From Flagellimonas meridianipacifica (GTDB lineage: Bacteria > Bacteroidota > Bacteroidia > Flavobacteriales > Flavobacteriaceae), in the NCBI RefSeq assembly GCF_003001695.1, contig NZ_PVYX01000002.1:868001-932000 (forward strand): a stretch of 64,000 nucleotides of DNA, given 5' to 3'. Positions 1 through 8,596 of the stretch are shown piece after piece. The position numbers and the translations under genes were made by a program. The notes under the pieces are model-generated. The model was not told the origin of the DNA and did not search any database. It saw only the letters and a program-made list of their open reading frames with translations. Position 1 is the stretch's first letter; each line of letters opens with the position of its first letter.

Positions 1-1028
1 TCTATTTTCTTATCTCCAAAATTGAATTCCCGTCCACCAGAAATACCATAGTTGTAGACCTCACCGACCATGTAGAAAGGATTGTCGTCCAAAATCTGGT
101 CTGGGTGTTTTTTCTTCCATGTCTCAAAAGCATAGGTAGCCTCGTTGTATAGGTCGGACCATGCATTTTCATTTACGTGTTTTACGGTATCCACACGAAA
201 GCCATCCACTCCGAAATCATTTATATAATCGGTCAACCATTTGATGATATAAAATCTTGGGGCTCTGGGATATCCTGTACGTTCAAAAAACAACTGTAGT
301 TCATCCAGTTCTTGGCTTAACCTACCTTCTTCCTTCCATTTTGCCAACAAAGCATCTGGAAGCTCCACAGCCTTGTCCGATTCAGTCAAGATATCCGGTA
401 AGTTTTTTACCAAGGTACATGCCGTGGTATTCTCATAGGTAGTAAACTCGCAAACAGGGTCTGTTCTTACCCATTCTGAAGGCCAAACAGGGTCTTTCTC
501 GGTAACAGGTCCAGTATGGTTCAGAACAACGTCCAAAAGAACACGTATACCCTTGGCGTGAGCGGTTTTTACCAATTTCTCCAAATCCTTTCGAGTACCG
601 AAGTTGGGGTCTATGGCTGTCCAATCTTTGGCCCAATACCCATGATACGCGTAGGTGTTTCCAGTTCCTTCATCAGTTGCCGCATGAATTTGTTCCACCA
701 CAGGGGTAAACCAAATGGCATTTATGCCCAAATCTGTAAAATATCCTTCTTCAATTTTTTGGATGATTCCCTGCATATCACCACCTTCAAAACCTCTCAA
801 AACTGCAGTTTCCTCGGTTCTTTCGAAACTCACATCTTTATCAGGATTACCGTTATTGAAGCGATCGGTCAAAAGGAAATAGACATTGGCTCCTTCCCAA
901 ACAAATGGTACTTGTTTTTTTGGTGTTATATCTTCAACTATCAAATCTTGTTTTTGAGGTTTTTTTTCAGCTTTCTTGCAGCCGAAAATGGCAGATAGTA
1001 CTAACATAACAGTAAGTAGTTTTCTCAT
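1..1028 (-). CDS. GH13 alpha-amylase lipoprotein, C-terminus cut by window edge
   Basis: The minus-strand frame is open from the ATG at 1028 to the window edge and gives 342 residues without a stop. A lipoprotein signal precedes Cys17 (IFGC). GH13 signatures are visible: region I DVVLNHT (D166-H171), region II GFRVD with the putative nucleophile Asp280, and the general acid Glu323 in MVGEV. The family hydrolyses alpha-1,4-glucans such as starch or glycogen. The lipoprotein signal suggests an envelope location. The third catalytic Asp (NHD motif) would lie beyond the edge. It could belong to a polysaccharide-utilisation locus continuing to the left, but that is not visible here. Confidence 0.93.
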   Translation of the reverse strand, partial: MRKLLTVMLVLSAIFGCKKAEKKPQKQDLIVEDITPKKQVPFVWEGANVYFLLTDRFNNGNPDKDVSFERTEETAVLRGFEGGDMQGIIQKIEEGYFTDLGINAIWFTPVVEQIHAATDEGTGNTYAYHGYWAKDWTAIDPNFGTRKDLEKLVKTAHAKGIRVLLDVVLNHTGPVTEKDPVWPSEWVRTDPVCEFTTYENTTACTLVKNLPDILTESDKAVELPDALLAKWKEEGRLSQELDELQLFFERTGYPRAPRFYIIKWLTDYINDFGVDGFRVDTVKHVNENAWSDLYNEATYAFETWKKKHPDQILDDNPFYMVGEVYNYGISGGREFNFGDKKI

Positions 1029-1123
1029 TCGTTGGGATTTTGCCTAAAGCTATAAAATGAAAGGCAAAATTTAAAATTTATTTAAGAAATGGAAAATGGA
1101 GGAAATATGTGGCAACTAGCCAA

Positions 1124-1900
1124 CTATCTACGGTTTAGAACCTTATATTCCTCATAACAACTGGAGATGGCATCCAAAATCTGTAAATCATTGGCCGTTG
1201 AGATAAAGGATTTTGAATAATTACAGTTACTCAGAATATCATCGATGTCCATTTTTTCCAATTGAAGAAGTTCGGTCAAGGTTTCCCGGTCAAATTTTGA
1301 AGCCAATAGATTTCTGATATCCTCATCTTCCTTCATCTGTCGAAGTTTACGTAGCTGTTTGGGTTTTTTACCAAAGAGATTCCGGAGTAAATCGGCAGGA
1401 TTCAATATAGCTCCCAGCACCTTGGTGACCGCACTTGGATTTTTGCTACCTGCTTCATAACTGGTGGGCAATCCCGAAATACTATATTGATACGAATTGT
1501 TGATGGGAAGGTTTTTCACATCGATTTCCAGATACCCGGTGAGTTGGTAGGGCCTTACAATTACTTCTTCCAAAGCATAAGCCAATTCGGTAAGGGCAAT
1601 TTCGGTACCCTCAAATTTGAACATATCATTGGTAACCCTAACTTTTTGCGACTTAAATCCTAAAAAAGAGAGATATAGAGTGTCATTAACAGCTGCGGGA
1701 ATGGTAAACTTTCCTTCTTGATTGGTAATAGTACCCACTACCTTGTTCAAGTTAATTACGTGAACACTTTCCATGGGAAAACTAGTTTGGGCATTAATGA
1801 CCTTAGCAGTAATTTCTCCTTCAATGGTAGGCTCTTCCTCGTTTTGCGAAAAACCCAAAAAAGAAAATAGGAAAAATAATAAGGGTAGAATTCTTTTCAT
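1124..1900 (-). CDS. Exported protein with carboxypeptidase-regulatory-like (CarboxypepD_reg) domain
   Basis: The product has 258 residues with a cleavable signal peptide (residues 1-18, ending FSQ). Residues about 28-110 form a carboxypeptidase-regulatory-like beta-sandwich, shown by the GxVxNxxxxxPxxxVxV-type pattern and by FLGFKSQKV. This domain usually caps TonB-dependent receptors, but no plug or barrel follows here. The remaining 140 residues are charged and helical and match no family I recognise. Free-standing proteins of this type are common in Flavobacteriaceae and are presumably periplasmic or outer-membrane associated. The function is unknown. It lies 95 bp upstream of the amylase gene on the same strand and might be co-transcribed with it. 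Confidence 0.8.
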   Translation of the reverse strand: MKRILPLLFFLFSFLGFSQNEEEPTIEGEITAKVINAQTSFPMESVHVINLNKVVGTITNQEGKFTIPAAVNDTLYLSFLGFKSQKVRVTNDMFKFEGTEIALTELAYALEEVIVRPYQLTGYLEIDVKNLPINNSYQYSISGLPTSYEAGSKNPSAVTKVLGAILNPADLLRNLFGKKPKQLRKLRQMKEDEDIRNLLASKFDRETLTELLQLEKMDIDDILSNCNYSKSFISTANDLQILDAISSCYEEYKVLNRR

Positions 1901-1975
1901 GCAATCTTACTGGCCATAAAAATACTAAACAAAGAAAAATTTATGGTTGCCTCGATGCTTTTAATATAGAATTAA

Positions 1976-3718
1976 CTAATAAAAACCCGGTCTTTTCTTA
2001 CCGCCGCGTCTTCCTTTATTGTTTTTTCCTCCTCTTCTGAAAGACTGTCCATCTCCTCCCTTTCGATGCCCTTGTTTTCTGTCACGACGTTTTCCGCCTT
2101 TTCCGCCTCCACCAGGTTTTGTGGATACTTCAACGTTGATAAACCGTCCTTTAACTTTAAAATCGGTGAAGGTCTGCAGAATAAATTCTGTAAGGGAAGC
2201 ATCGGTATTGAAGAATGAGAAACTACCTTTGGTATCTACATTAAATATGTCTTCTTTTTCCAAATTTAAAGTATCTCGTAAAAAGTCTTTTAGACTCATC
2301 CAGTCGTAACCATCGCGCTCTCCTATATTGATAAAGTAACGGACTGAGCCAGAACCACTATCTCTTTTGCCGGATTTATCACGCGGACTTTCAGATGATG
2401 TGTTGAGATCCTTTGTTTTGCTATAGTAGTTATAAAAACGGGTAAACTCGACAGAAACAATTTTTTTTATCAGTTCTTCGCGATCAATTCCTTCTAGAAC
2501 ATCATTAATTGCCGGCAAATAACTGTCAATTTCTGAATTGATTTCTGTGTCTTTGATTCTATTGGCTAAATGATATAATTGAATCTCACAGATTTCAATC
2601 CCAGTAGGAATCTTTTTGGCGATGAAATCCTGCTTGATCTTCTTTTCAATAGCATTGATTTTCCGCAGTTCTGAGCGTGTTACTATTACCATGGAAATCC
2701 CGGACTTCCCAGCCCTTCCTGTACGTCCGCTTCTGTGGGTATAGGTCTCAATTTCATCAGGAAGTTGATAGTTGATAACATGCGTAACATCATCAACATC
2801 AATACCACGAGCGGCGACATCCGTAGCCACAAGAAGCTGAACCTGTTTTTTTCGGAAGGCGTTCATCACCAAATCTCGTTGGTTTTGACTTAAATCTCCA
2901 TGAAGCGCCCCGGCATTATAACCATCTTCAATTAGTTTTTCCGCAACTTTTTGGGTATCCCTTTTGGTTCTACAAAAGATTACTGAGAAAATCCCTGGAT
3001 TGGCATCTGCCAAACGTTTCAAGGCTGAATATCTGTCACGACCACCTACTGTATAATATTCGTGCTGTACCGTCGTTGCTCCTGCATTTTTAGCACCAAC
3101 GGTAATCTCTTTAGGTTTGTGCATGAATTTTTTCGCAATGGAAGCTACTTCCTTTGGCATGGTAGCCGAAAAAAGCCAAGTAAACTTTTCTTGGGGAGTG
3201 TTGGATAGGATGTCTTTGATATCTTCATAGAATCCCATGTTCAGCATCTCATCGGCTTCATCTAAAACACAGTAGTCGATTTTTGAAATATCTACCATAC
3301 CACGGCCAATCATATCCTTCATTCTACCCGGAGTTGCCACCACAATTTGAGCTCCACGTTTTATCTGTCTGGCCTGTTCGGTTATGCTGGCACCACCATA
3401 AATGGCTACTGTATTCAACCCTTTTATGTATTTCGAATATAGTTGTAGCTCATTGGTAATCTGCAAACACAATTCACGTGTCGGTGAAAGAATCAGACCT
3501 TGTGTGGTTCTGCTTTCGGCCTGTATTTTTTGAATCATGGGAAACCCAAAGGCAGCGGTCTTTCCCGTTCCGGTTTGTGCCAATGCGACCAAATCGGTTT
3601 CTTCACTTAATAAAAGGGGAATTGCTTTCTCTTGGACCTCGGAAGGTTTTTCGAATCCCAAATCCGTAATGGCATCCAATAGGGGTTTGTCCAGCCCTAA
3701 AACTTCAAATGCTGACAT
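1976..3718 (-). CDS. DEAD-box ATP-dependent RNA helicase with DbpA-type RNA-binding domain
   Basis: All helicase motifs are readable in the 580 residues: Q motif, Walker A AQTGTGKT (47-54), PTREL, DEAD (153-156), SAT (184-186), and ATDVAARGID and HRSGRTGRAG in the second RecA domain. A DbpA-like RNA-binding domain follows at about 470-545, then a Gly/Arg/Lys-rich tail to the C-terminus. This layout matches CsdA/DeaD-type helicases, which remodel rRNA and mRNA during ribosome assembly or cold adaptation. The tail is low-complexity and probably binds RNA non-specifically. The exact orthology (deaD versus another paralogue) cannot be settled from sequence alone. Confidence 0.95.
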   Translation of the reverse strand: MSAFEVLGLDKPLLDAITDLGFEKPSEVQEKAIPLLLSEETDLVALAQTGTGKTAAFGFPMIQKIQAESRTTQGLILSPTRELCLQITNELQLYSKYIKGLNTVAIYGGASITEQARQIKRGAQIVVATPGRMKDMIGRGMVDISKIDYCVLDEADEMLNMGFYEDIKDILSNTPQEKFTWLFSATMPKEVASIAKKFMHKPKEITVGAKNAGATTVQHEYYTVGGRDRYSALKRLADANPGIFSVIFCRTKRDTQKVAEKLIEDGYNAGALHGDLSQNQRDLVMNAFRKKQVQLLVATDVAARGIDVDDVTHVINYQLPDEIETYTHRSGRTGRAGKSGISMVIVTRSELRKINAIEKKIKQDFIAKKIPTGIEICEIQLYHLANRIKDTEINSEIDSYLPAINDVLEGIDREELIKKIVSVEFTRFYNYYSKTKDLNTSSESPRDKSGKRDSGSGSVRYFINIGERDGYDWMSLKDFLRDTLNLEKEDIFNVDTKGSFSFFNTDASLTEFILQTFTDFKVKGRFINVEVSTKPGGGGKGGKRRDRKQGHRKGGDGQSFRRGGKNNKGRRGGKKRPGFY

Positions 3719-3859
3719 AAAGTGTATAATTTAAAAATCGCAAATATGATGTGTTGTCCTGGGCGATTTTTTAATACCTCTATGAAGCCCTTGCAACACC
3801 ATGCCCATACCGGCGGCGTTAATAAGCGGCAAAGGTAATCGAATTAATGAGGTTGGAAA

Positions 3860-4441
3860 CTAAATCGTCTGGTTTTTTAGAAATCCCATAAGCTTTTGAA
3901 TAGCTTTTCCACGATGACTGATGCTATTCTTTGTGTTCGAAGGAAGAAGACCAAAAGTTTCCTGATAGCCATCGGGTTTAAAAATAGGGTCGTATCCAAA
4001 CCCGCCAGAGCCCATCCGCGTTTCGGTGATCTCACCATGCACAGAACCTTCAAAAGCAAAACTATCTCCTTGAAAATTTAAATGGACAACGGTTTTAAAA
4101 TGTGCTTTTCTATTTGATTTGTCTTTGAGCAAAGACAATACTTTATCCATGTTGGCGTCTGCATTTTTTGCCTCACCGGCATAACGGGCCGAGTATACTC
4201 CGGGAGCTCCATCCAATGCATCAATCAGAAGACCTGTATCGTCGGAAAAGCAGTCCAAACCATAATTATGCGTCACGTAATCGGCTTTTAGCTTAGCATT
4301 TTCTTCAAGGGTATCTCCCGTTTCCGGAATTTCTTCATGGCAACCAATATCATCCAAGGACAACAATTCAATGGAATCGGGCAGAATTTCTCGTACCTCT
4401 TCCAGCTTTTTGGAATTATGTGTAGCAAAAACGAGTTTCAA
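3860..4441 (-). CDS. rdgB: RdgB/HAM1 non-canonical purine NTP pyrophosphatase, TTG start
   Basis: The 193-residue product hydrolyses ITP, XTP and dITP to the monophosphate and pyrophosphate, keeping deaminated purines out of nucleic acids. The family signatures are the N-terminal FATHNSKKLEEV, SDDTGL, the GxGGFGYDPIF stretch and the terminal SHRGKA. I place the start at the TTG at 4439-4441. It yields the canonical N-terminus (M)KLVFATHN and the normal family length. The upstream ATG at 4567 would add 42 low-quality residues, overlap the divergent gene at 4499 and leave no room for promoters. Confidence 0.93.
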   Translation of the reverse strand: MKLVFATHNSKKLEEVREILPDSIELLSLDDIGCHEEIPETGDTLEENAKLKADYVTHNYGLDCFSDDTGLLIDALDGAPGVYSARYAGEAKNADANMDKVLSLLKDKSNRKAHFKTVVHLNFQGDSFAFEGSVHGEITETRMGSGGFGYDPIFKPDGYQETFGLLPSNTKNSISHRGKAIQKLMGFLKNQTI

Positions 4442-4498
4442 AACTAAGGCTATAAAAGAGGGGTAAAAATAGTAATTTAGAAAGCTGAGAATATTGCT

Positions 4499-4951
4499 AT
4501 GCGAATAAAAATAATTCCCCCTTTGGTCATGCTGTTTTTTGCAGGAGCGATGTATGTCCTCGCCCAATTTTTACCAGTAGGTCAATTTGACTTTTTTGGA
4601 CGAAGAGAACTAGCGATAGGACTGTTGGGACTGGCTGTCTTGGTTATGGCTTTGGCCCTTTTCCAATTTAAAAAAGTGAAAACGACCACAAACCCAATTG
4701 ATTTGTCAAAAACAAGCAGTCTGGTGACCCATGGCATTTTCAAGTATTCTAGAAACCCTATGTACTTGGCCATGCTTTTAATTCTTTTGGCTTTTGGCTT
4801 AAAATTGAGCAACGCTTTCAACACCTTGGTCGCAGCAGGTTTTGTGTATTATATGAATCACTTTCAAATTCGGTTCGAGGAGGAGGCACTGGAAAAAAAG
4901 TACGGTAAGGTCTATTCCATTTATAAAAAGAATACACGTAGATGGTTTTAA
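4499..4951 (+). CDS. Integral-membrane methyltransferase of the ICMT/phospholipid N-methyltransferase (PEMT) superfamily
   Basis: The 150-residue product has about four hydrophobic helices. It carries the family signature from about residue 80: GIFKYSRNPMYLAML, then a Glu-rich segment RFEEEALEKKYG and YKKNTRRWF at the C-terminus, which form the SAM-binding region of isoprenylcysteine carboxyl and phospholipid methyltransferases. The substrate is not predictable; bacterial members act on lipids, steroids or unknown membrane acceptors. It is divergent from rdgB with 57 bp between starts once rdgB is trimmed to its TTG. Confidence 0.85.
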   Translation: MRIKIIPPLVMLFFAGAMYVLAQFLPVGQFDFFGRRELAIGLLGLAVLVMALALFQFKKVKTTTNPIDLSKTSSLVTHGIFKYSRNPMYLAMLLILLAFGLKLSNAFNTLVAAGFVYYMNHFQIRFEEEALEKKYGKVYSIYKKNTRRWF

Positions 4952-5010
4952 GGCTCTTGAGCAATCTTCAAAAGAAGTGCCAATAATGGGGCTTACATTT
5001 TAAATCTTCA

Positions 5011-5041
5011 AATAATTTGACAGCTTTTTTGACAAATTATT
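5011..5041. repeat. Inverted repeat upstream of the serB-serA fusion gene
   Basis: Arms AATAATTTG (5011-5019) and CAAATTATT (5033-5041) match perfectly over 9 bp and flank a 13-base spacer ending in TTGA. No U-tract follows on either strand, so it does not look like an intrinsic terminator. It lies 80 bp before the ATG at 5122, where an operator could sit. It may equally be a chance AT-rich palindrome. Confidence 0.3.
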
Positions 5042-5121
5042 AAGCGGTGTCAGATTTTGCGCTTCACAGGAATTTGAAAAGAATTAAAGCTTAATTTTAC
5101 CCCTTAATTCTTTAGGCATTC

Positions 5122-7014
5122 ATGGTAGGAGCTGCACGTAAATACGTTTTTGATTTTGACAGTACCCTGACTAGGGTTGAAGCGCTTGATGTTTTAGCGG
5201 AAATCACACTTCAAGGAAAATCAAATAAAGATGAGGTAATTCAAGAAATTCAGGAAATTACCAATTTGGGAATTGATGGTGATATTTCGTTTACCGAATC
5301 ATTGGAAAGGCGTATACGTTTACTAAATGCACATAAGGATAACCTAGATGGCTTGGTGATTGAGCTACGTCAGAAAATATCAAAATCCATTGCTTCCAAT
5401 AAGGAGTTTTTTCAAAAGTATTCTGAAGATATATATGTAATTTCATGTGGATTCAAAGAGTTTATTGATCCTATTGTAGAAGAGTATAATATTCCTTCGG
5501 AAAGAGTATATGCCAATACATTCAAGTTTGATGAAGATGGGAATATTGTCGGATTTGATGAAGCCAACGTACTCGCTTCCCATAATGGAAAGATAGAATG
5601 CCTGAAACACTTGCATTTAGAGGGTGAAGTTCAGGTAATCGGTGATGGATATAGCGATTATGTAATGCGTGAAGCTGGTTTGGCCCATAAGTTTTTTGCC
5701 TACACAGAAAACGTACATCGGGACAAAGCCGCCAATAATGCGGACCATGTAGCACCTAATTTAGATGAATTTCTTTTTGTGAACGACTTGCCTAGAAACC
5801 TATCCTACCCAAAGAACAGAATCAAAATTCTGTTGTTGGAAAACGTACATCCAGATGCCTTTGAAAATCTTTCAGAAGATGGATTTTCTGTTGAATTGGT
5901 CAAAAACAGCATTCCCGAGGATGAGCTTATTGAAAAAATCAAAGGGGTTCATGTCCTTGGTATTCGTTCTAAAACACAGGTAACACAAAAGGTCCTGGAC
6001 GCCGCCAACAAACTGTTGGTAGTGGGAGCCTTTTGTATTGGCACCACTCAAATCGATTTGGAATACGCCAAGAAAAAAGGAGTAGTAGTCTTCAACGCGC
6101 CATATAGCAATACACGTTCAGTGGTAGAGTTGGCCATTGGGCAAATCATTATGCTCATGCGGAACGTTTTTACACGAAGTTCAGAAATACATTCTGGACA
6201 ATGGAACAAAACCGCTCTCAATTCCAAGGAAGTAAGAGGTAAAAACTTGGGAATAGTGGGATACGGAAACATAGGAAAGCAATTATCCGTATTGGCCGAA
6301 GCCATGGGAATGCGAGTATACTATTACGATGTTGCAGACCGTTTGGCATTGGGAAATGCTACTAAATGTAGTACTCTGGAGGAGTTACTTTCTGTTTCTG
6401 ATGTGGTTACCCTACATGTGGATGACAATAAGGCCAACAAAAACTTTATTGGAGAACGCGAAATCAACCAAATGAGGGATGGAGCGTATCTAATCAATCT
6501 TTCTCGTGGTTTTGTGGTGGATATAGATGCTTTGGCAGATGCCTTGAAGGAAGAAAAATTGTCAGGTGCTGCTGTTGATGTGTATCCTATTGAACCAAGA
6601 AGCAATGGGGAATTTGAAACGCCGCTCAAAGGACTTTCCAATGTGATTTTGACACCCCACGTTGGGGGAAGCACCGAAGAAGCACAACGCGATATTGCCG
6701 ATTTTGTTCCAAACAAGATTATGGACTATATCAATTCAGGAAATACCGTGGATGCCGTTAACTTTCCTAACATTCGATTGCCTAAACAGAACAATTCGCA
6801 CCGTTTTCTTCATATTCACCGAAATGTGCCTGGCATTATGGCCAAAATCAATGAAGTATTGGCAAAATATGAAATGAACATCACCGGACAATACCTTTCT
6901 ACCGATAGTGAGGTGGGATATGTTATTTCAGATTTAGACAAGGATTACAACAAAGAAGTGGTCAAAGCTCTAAAGAATGTGGAAAACACGATTAAGTTCA
7001 GAGTATTGTACTAA
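5122..7014 (+). CDS. serA: Fused phosphoserine phosphatase-like HAD domain and D-3-phosphoglycerate dehydrogenase (SerB-SerA)
   Basis: The product has 630 residues in three parts. Residues 1 to about 215 are a SerB-like HAD phosphatase with the motif I Asp pair DFD (11-13), motif II Ser in SCGFKEF and motif IV GDGYSDY (174-180). Residues about 230-540 are a D-2-hydroxyacid dehydrogenase with Rossmann GYGNIG (380-385) and catalytic Arg462, Glu491 and His513 (TPHVGGST). Residues about 555-630 are an ACT-type regulatory domain. Known chemistry: SerA oxidises 3-phosphoglycerate and SerB dephosphorylates phosphoserine, the first and last steps of serine synthesis. The middle enzyme SerC is not in the window. 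All HAD motifs look intact, so I infer a bifunctional enzyme. Serine feedback through the ACT domain is likely but unproven. Confidence 0.92.
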   Translation: MVGAARKYVFDFDSTLTRVEALDVLAEITLQGKSNKDEVIQEIQEITNLGIDGDISFTESLERRIRLLNAHKDNLDGLVIELRQKISKSIASNKEFFQKYSEDIYVISCGFKEFIDPIVEEYNIPSERVYANTFKFDEDGNIVGFDEANVLASHNGKIECLKHLHLEGEVQVIGDGYSDYVMREAGLAHKFFAYTENVHRDKAANNADHVAPNLDEFLFVNDLPRNLSYPKNRIKILLLENVHPDAFENLSEDGFSVELVKNSIPEDELIEKIKGVHVLGIRSKTQVTQKVLDAANKLLVVGAFCIGTTQIDLEYAKKKGVVVFNAPYSNTRSVVELAIGQIIMLMRNVFTRSSEIHSGQWNKTALNSKEVRGKNLGIVGYGNIGKQLSVLAEAMGMRVYYYDVADRLALGNATKCSTLEELLSVSDVVTLHVDDNKANKNFIGEREINQMRDGAYLINLSRGFVVDIDALADALKEEKLSGAAVDVYPIEPRSNGEFETPLKGLSNVILTPHVGGSTEEAQRDIADFVPNKIMDYINSGNTVDAVNFPNIRLPKQNNSHRFLHIHRNVPGIMAKINEVLAKYEMNITGQYLSTDSEVGYVISDLDKDYNKEVVKALKNVENTIKFRVLY

Positions 7015-7137
7015 TTAGAAGAATCCAAACTTTCCGAAAACAGGTTTCACCTATTCAAAATTGACGTTCACAACATTTCTGAGGACAACCAGACCTATTT
7101 GAACTATTTTGTAAGCAAATTCTTATAAAATAGATTA

Positions 7138-8070
7138 ATGAAGGTTAAGGGAATGAAGCTTTTCAAAAAAGGTTTCAGGGCATATTACTTACTTGTGGTT
7201 TCCGTGGTTTTGCTAACAATCTTAATCCAAAGCCTTACACAATACACGCTTAGCGAACAACGCTCTACCGCGTTGGTAGTAAATCTTGCAGGTAGACAAC
7301 GAATGTTGAGCCAACGATTGCTCAATGAACTCTATTCTTGTAGATTTCATAACTGTGATTATGCCGAAATGAAACTTACCCTGACCAAGTTGTACCAAAT
7401 GAATGGTATTTTACAGGAAGGTAGTGTAGGGTTGAAGATTTTGCCATTGGAAGACCCTGAAATCCTGAGAGAGTTTAACCGACTAGAGCCCCATGTAGAA
7501 TGGTTGTATTCAGAACTTAGGGATTTTAAAAGTTTCGATACTATCAATTTCAGTGATGTACGCTATCGTGTTGACCGTTTTTTGGTGATTATGGATGGTA
7601 TAGTGAACATGTTTCAAAGAAAATCGGAAAAGGGTATTCGCACTATGATGGTAGTAGAGTTGGAATTGGCCATCTTTTCCATTTTAATCATCCTTTTTGA
7701 ATTCCTGTTTATTGTAAATCCTATTATAAATCGAATCTTGGACCAAAAGAAAAAGTTGTCAGAAATTGCGTGGCATCAGTCCCATGTTTTCAGCTCACAT
7801 ATGAAAAACATTTCCGATTTGCAGTATGTGCTGAAGGTTGAAAAAAATCAGGAAAGACAGAAAGAAATCTATGGCTTCATATCCGAAGAGCTCGATCACC
7901 TAAAAACAGTATCGGACAACATGGTCAAATCGTTGGAAAACACTACAAAACAGGAAAAGCCCCATCATTTTATACTACGTAAGGTAGAGCATCTTTTGGA
8001 TAAGTATAAACCCTCGGGAAAGGAAAAGGAAACTATTGATGATGATACGGTTCATTCCGTAAAATTGTAA
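7138..8070 (+). CDS. Membrane sensor with PilJ-type N-terminal domain and degenerate histidine-kinase dimerisation segment
   Basis: The product has 310 residues. TM1 (about 16-33) and TM2 (172-196) bracket an extracytoplasmic helical domain bearing the PilJ/NarX-like signature NLAGRQRMLSQRL (49-61). After TM2, LSEIAWHQSHVF (207-218) resembles the DHp H-box of Bacteroidota sensor kinases, which typically read IAWxQSHxxRAPL. Here the residues following His216 are V-F-S-S-H rather than E/D-x-R-x-P, and no ATPase domain follows; the protein ends after a further coiled coil. It is therefore a sensor without an autokinase. Whether His216 can be phosphorylated in trans is unknown. No partner gene is adjacent. 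A second ATG at 7153 is possible. Confidence 0.75.
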   Translation: MKVKGMKLFKKGFRAYYLLVVSVVLLTILIQSLTQYTLSEQRSTALVVNLAGRQRMLSQRLLNELYSCRFHNCDYAEMKLTLTKLYQMNGILQEGSVGLKILPLEDPEILREFNRLEPHVEWLYSELRDFKSFDTINFSDVRYRVDRFLVIMDGIVNMFQRKSEKGIRTMMVVELELAIFSILIILFEFLFIVNPIINRILDQKKKLSEIAWHQSHVFSSHMKNISDLQYVLKVEKNQERQKEIYGFISEELDHLKTVSDNMVKSLENTTKQEKPHHFILRKVEHLLDKYKPSGKEKETIDDDTVHSVKL

Positions 8071-8506
8071 ACGCACGGTACAGCTGTTCAATAGCGAACA
8101 ATCGAACCATTTGATGTGAAAACGTCATGGAAGACAAGCTGATTTTTTCATTGCACCTTTCATATACCATATCACCAAAGCCATAAGGCCCACCAATAAC
8201 AAATACGAGTCTTTTTAAGCCGCTGTTCATTCTTTTCTGTAAGTAATTGGAAAAGGAAACCGAGGTAAATTGTTTTCCTTTTTCATCCAATAGTACTACC
8301 ATATCAGAAGTTTCAATTTGAGTCAGAATAAGCTCTCCCTCTTTAGTTTTTTGTTGGGATTCCGAAAGATTCTTATTGTTCTTTAGGTCTGGGATAACCG
8401 ATAATTCAAATTTGATGTAACGACCCAATCGCTTTTTGTACTCATCAATTAACGAAGCAAGTTCTTTGGAATCTGTTTTGCCTATGGCCAATACGGTAAT
8501 CTGCAT
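8033..8506 (-). CDS. rlmH: RlmH, 23S rRNA (pseudouridine1915-N3)-methyltransferase
   Basis: The 157-residue SPOUT methyltransferase methylates pseudouridine 1915 in helix 69 of 23S rRNA. Family features are the N-terminal ITVLAIGKT, the SAM-knot FVIGGPYGFG, LSSMTFSHQMVR and the terminal RAFTILRNEPYHH. The start is the ATG at 8506; the longer frame would add ten residues absent from the family. Its 3' end overlaps the convergent sensor gene by 38 bp, so the conserved C-terminus is encoded antisense to the sensor's tail. Confidence 0.96.
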   Translation of the reverse strand: MQITVLAIGKTDSKELASLIDEYKKRLGRYIKFELSVIPDLKNNKNLSESQQKTKEGELILTQIETSDMVVLLDEKGKQFTSVSFSNYLQKRMNSGLKRLVFVIGGPYGFGDMVYERCNEKISLSSMTFSHQMVRLFAIEQLYRAFTILRNEPYHHQ

Positions 8507-8553
8507 AATCAAAAGTAAAGGTTTGCCATTAAACAATGTAAATGGACCGCTTT

Positions 8554-8580
8554 TTGAGAACTATGTTTTTAGTATTTTCG
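8554..8580 (+). promoter_or_regulatory. Possible promoter of nadC
   Basis: TTG at 8554-8556 is followed after 16 bases by TATTTTCG at 8573-8580, one mismatch from the Bacteroidota -7 box TAnnTTTG. The spacing to the ATG at 8597 fits. The match is weaker than that for rpsF or rplS. Confidence 0.35.
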
Positions 8581-8596
8581 TGCAAACCCCATTAGA

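Noticed and set aside
516..998. Long plus-strand open frame
   Set aside because: It is antisense to the amylase gene, whose complementary frame has intact GH13 motifs and a lipoprotein signal.
4442..4567. N-terminal extension of rdgB
   Set aside because: It overlaps the divergent methyltransferase gene and its residues do not resemble the family; the TTG start at 4441 gives the canonical N-terminus.
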